64,000 bases of DNA from Zeugodacus cucurbitae (taxonomy: Eukaryota > Arthropoda > Insecta > Diptera > Tephritidae), in assembly GCF_028554725.1 (NCBI RefSeq), contig NC_071671.1, positions 22,071,501 to 22,135,500 on the forward strand, given 5' to 3'. This document shows positions 62,611 to 64,000 of this stretch, piece after piece; position 1 is the first letter of the stretch; every line of letters begins with the position of its first letter. The position numbers and the translations under genes were made by a program. Under the pieces are notes generated by a model. That model saw only the letters and a program-made list of their open reading frames with translations. It made no database searches and was not told the DNA's origin.

Positions 62611-63279
62611 TCTTCTTCTCTTCTTGACTGGCGTAGACAACGCTTACGCGGTTATGGTCGAGTCCACCACAGCGCGCCAGTCTTTGGCAGTATGGCGCCA
62701 ATTGGTAACACCAAGTGAAGTCAGGTCCTTCTCCACCAGGTCCTTCTCCACCTGGTCCTTCCATCGGTACAACATGACCTAGTCAGTGTAGCCTATGTCT
62801 TTTTATTCGCTGAACTATGTCAATGCCGTCGTATAAATCGTACGGGAATGATGAGGGACTTGTAGAGTTTAGTTTTTGTTCGCCGAGAGAGGATTGCCTA
62901 TTCAGTCCAAAGTAACACCTGTTGGCAAGACTGGTTCTGCGTTGGATTTCCAGGCTGACATTGCTGTTAATCTATCTACAACTTCAAAGTTATTACTATC
63001 AACAGTGACGTGGGAATGCGCTGACTGTTTGTTTGACGACAGGAGATATTTCGTCTTGTCCTCGTTCACCACCAGACCCATACGCTTCGCTTCCTTATCC
63101 AGGCGGGAAAAAGTAGCACTAATGGCGCGGGTGTTGTTTCCAATGATATCAATATCATGGGCGTATGCCAGTAGCTGTACACTCTTATAGAAGATTGTAC
63201 CTTCTCTGTTTAGCTCTGCGGCTCGTACTATTTTTTCCAGCATTAGGTTAAAGAAGTCACACGATAGTGAGTCGCCTTG
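62611..63279 (-). mobile_element. RTE-like retrotransposon, copy F (minus strand, internally deleted)
   Basis: The reverse strand runs from the RT motif B region (GDSLS) at 63279 to a 3' tail of GAAGAA repeats at 62611. The frame 63243-62902 carries MLEKIVRAAELNREG, then VQLLAYAHDIDIIG, then GLVVNEDKTKYLLSSNKQS. The catalytic box reads YAHD instead of YADD, so the RT could not be active. Parts of the C-terminal region are deleted, and the end (GGTTATGGTCGAG block, then TACGCCAGTCAAGAAGAG on the reverse strand) differs from the CATA tail of copies B and C. This indicates a second subfamily. Confidence 0.85.
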
Positions 63280-64000
63280 AAAGTAATTTTACATACATTG
63301 GACTCGGAAGCTCTGTTAATGAGGGTTCTAATAGTCATCTGTTTGCCCGAAAATGTATCTGTCAGTATTCGAGATCCTCTAACGAAATTCATTTTTGAAC
63401 CGATGAAGCTCGAAATGTTTAGATATCGGTCTGAAAACTAACTATCAAACCCCGAAATATATTTAATTGAAGGATATTTTTTTGAATCGTTTTTTTTAAG
63501 AATTTAAGTGTGATGAGATTGGAAACTTATGCGAAGGGATCTATTAATTTTTTTTATTGTTATGAAAATTTTTAGTTTTTTTAATTTTTTTTTATATCCC
63601 AGTATATGTTTATATAGATAGTAGATACATATGTTTATTTCCCTGTCGCATCCACGTTCTCTGCGTGATTCACGCGCTGTTCTCTCCAGCGCTAAGTGAT
63701 TGTATGGATTGTTGTATATACCTATAATGTGTGCAATTTTATTGTTTTTATTGTGCGGTAACATCGACTAATTGCGAAAACGTTTTACAAAATACCAACA
63801 ACAACAGCAACAAAGCGCGTTGTTCATAAAATATTCAAAAGCGCACAAACAATTGGCGAACACAATAGCGCACAGCTAAGCGGCCTAACTCACACACACA
63901 CACATACACAGCCATACATAGAGAGACAAATACTATGGATATTTAGTTGGAATAAATTCATGCCTAAGCAATCGCTTGTGAGCTCAGCTATCAGCTAGAA
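63280..64000. other. AT-rich non-coding stretch to window end
   Basis: No gene recognised. A CA microsatellite lies at 63890-63910. Confidence 0.35.

Overview
This window looks like AT-rich nuclear DNA from a higher fly, most likely a tephritid fruit fly or a close relative. The reasons are: a photoreceptor protein kinase C gene that reads exon by exon like Drosophila inaC; short GT-AG introns; abundant RTE-like non-LTR retrotransposon fragments, mariner remnants and dispersed fly-type repeats; and many CATA/CATATG microsatellites. The species assignment is inference from composition and repeat content.

Layout. 1-2.05 kb: an RTE-like retrotransposon ORF (end of the APE endonuclease plus reverse transcriptase), cut by the left window edge. 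3.3-4.4 kb: first copy of a dispersed repeat family. 4.5-8.1 kb: TAGTAC-rich AT sequence holding a decayed repeat-derived gene (6.74-7.70 kb). 8.39-12.12 kb, minus strand: the one complete gene, inaC-like PKC, 13 coding exons, 693 codons plus stop. 15.5-16.6 kb: a dead mariner. 21.4-24.1 kb: a degenerate AACTAGTACTGGT array split by an RTE insertion (21.6-23.4 kb) with a 10-bp target duplication. 24.7-29.8 kb: leader- or promoter-like sequence, a pentanucleotide array and the second dispersed repeat. 29,803-29,952: a convincing first coding exon (50 codons) of a plus-strand gene that I cannot name. 30.6-33.4 kb: a DNA transposon with ~410-bp terminal inverted repeats and a decayed gene. 33.8-35.6 kb: two short RTE insertions with perfect 16- and 15-bp target duplications. 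36.5-37.0 kb: a TTCGAA-rich array. 45.6-46.1 kb: an old tandem duplication. 48.6-49.4 kb: mariner and RTE remnants. 51.2-53.9 kb: a nearly perfect 1,359-bp tandem duplication. 62.6-63.3 kb: another RTE fragment with a mutated catalytic YADD box. Most of the rest is non-coding and may be intron of the gene that begins at 29.8 kb.

How it fits together. The inaC-like kinase keeps its pseudosubstrate, two C1 domains, C2 domain, kinase domain and the C-terminal ITII tail, which in Drosophila binds the INAD phototransduction scaffold. It therefore looks functional, although its activation segment reads GTNVY where GTPNY is expected. Everything else that encodes recognisable protein, apart from the 29.8-kb exon, is mobile-element debris. 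I see no CRISPR array, rRNA, tRNA or prokaryotic-type system, and no clear evidence for a wholly new biological system. The most unusual items are the long-TIR transposon, the activation-loop change, the recent tandem duplication, and several degenerate arrays built around 6-bp palindromes.
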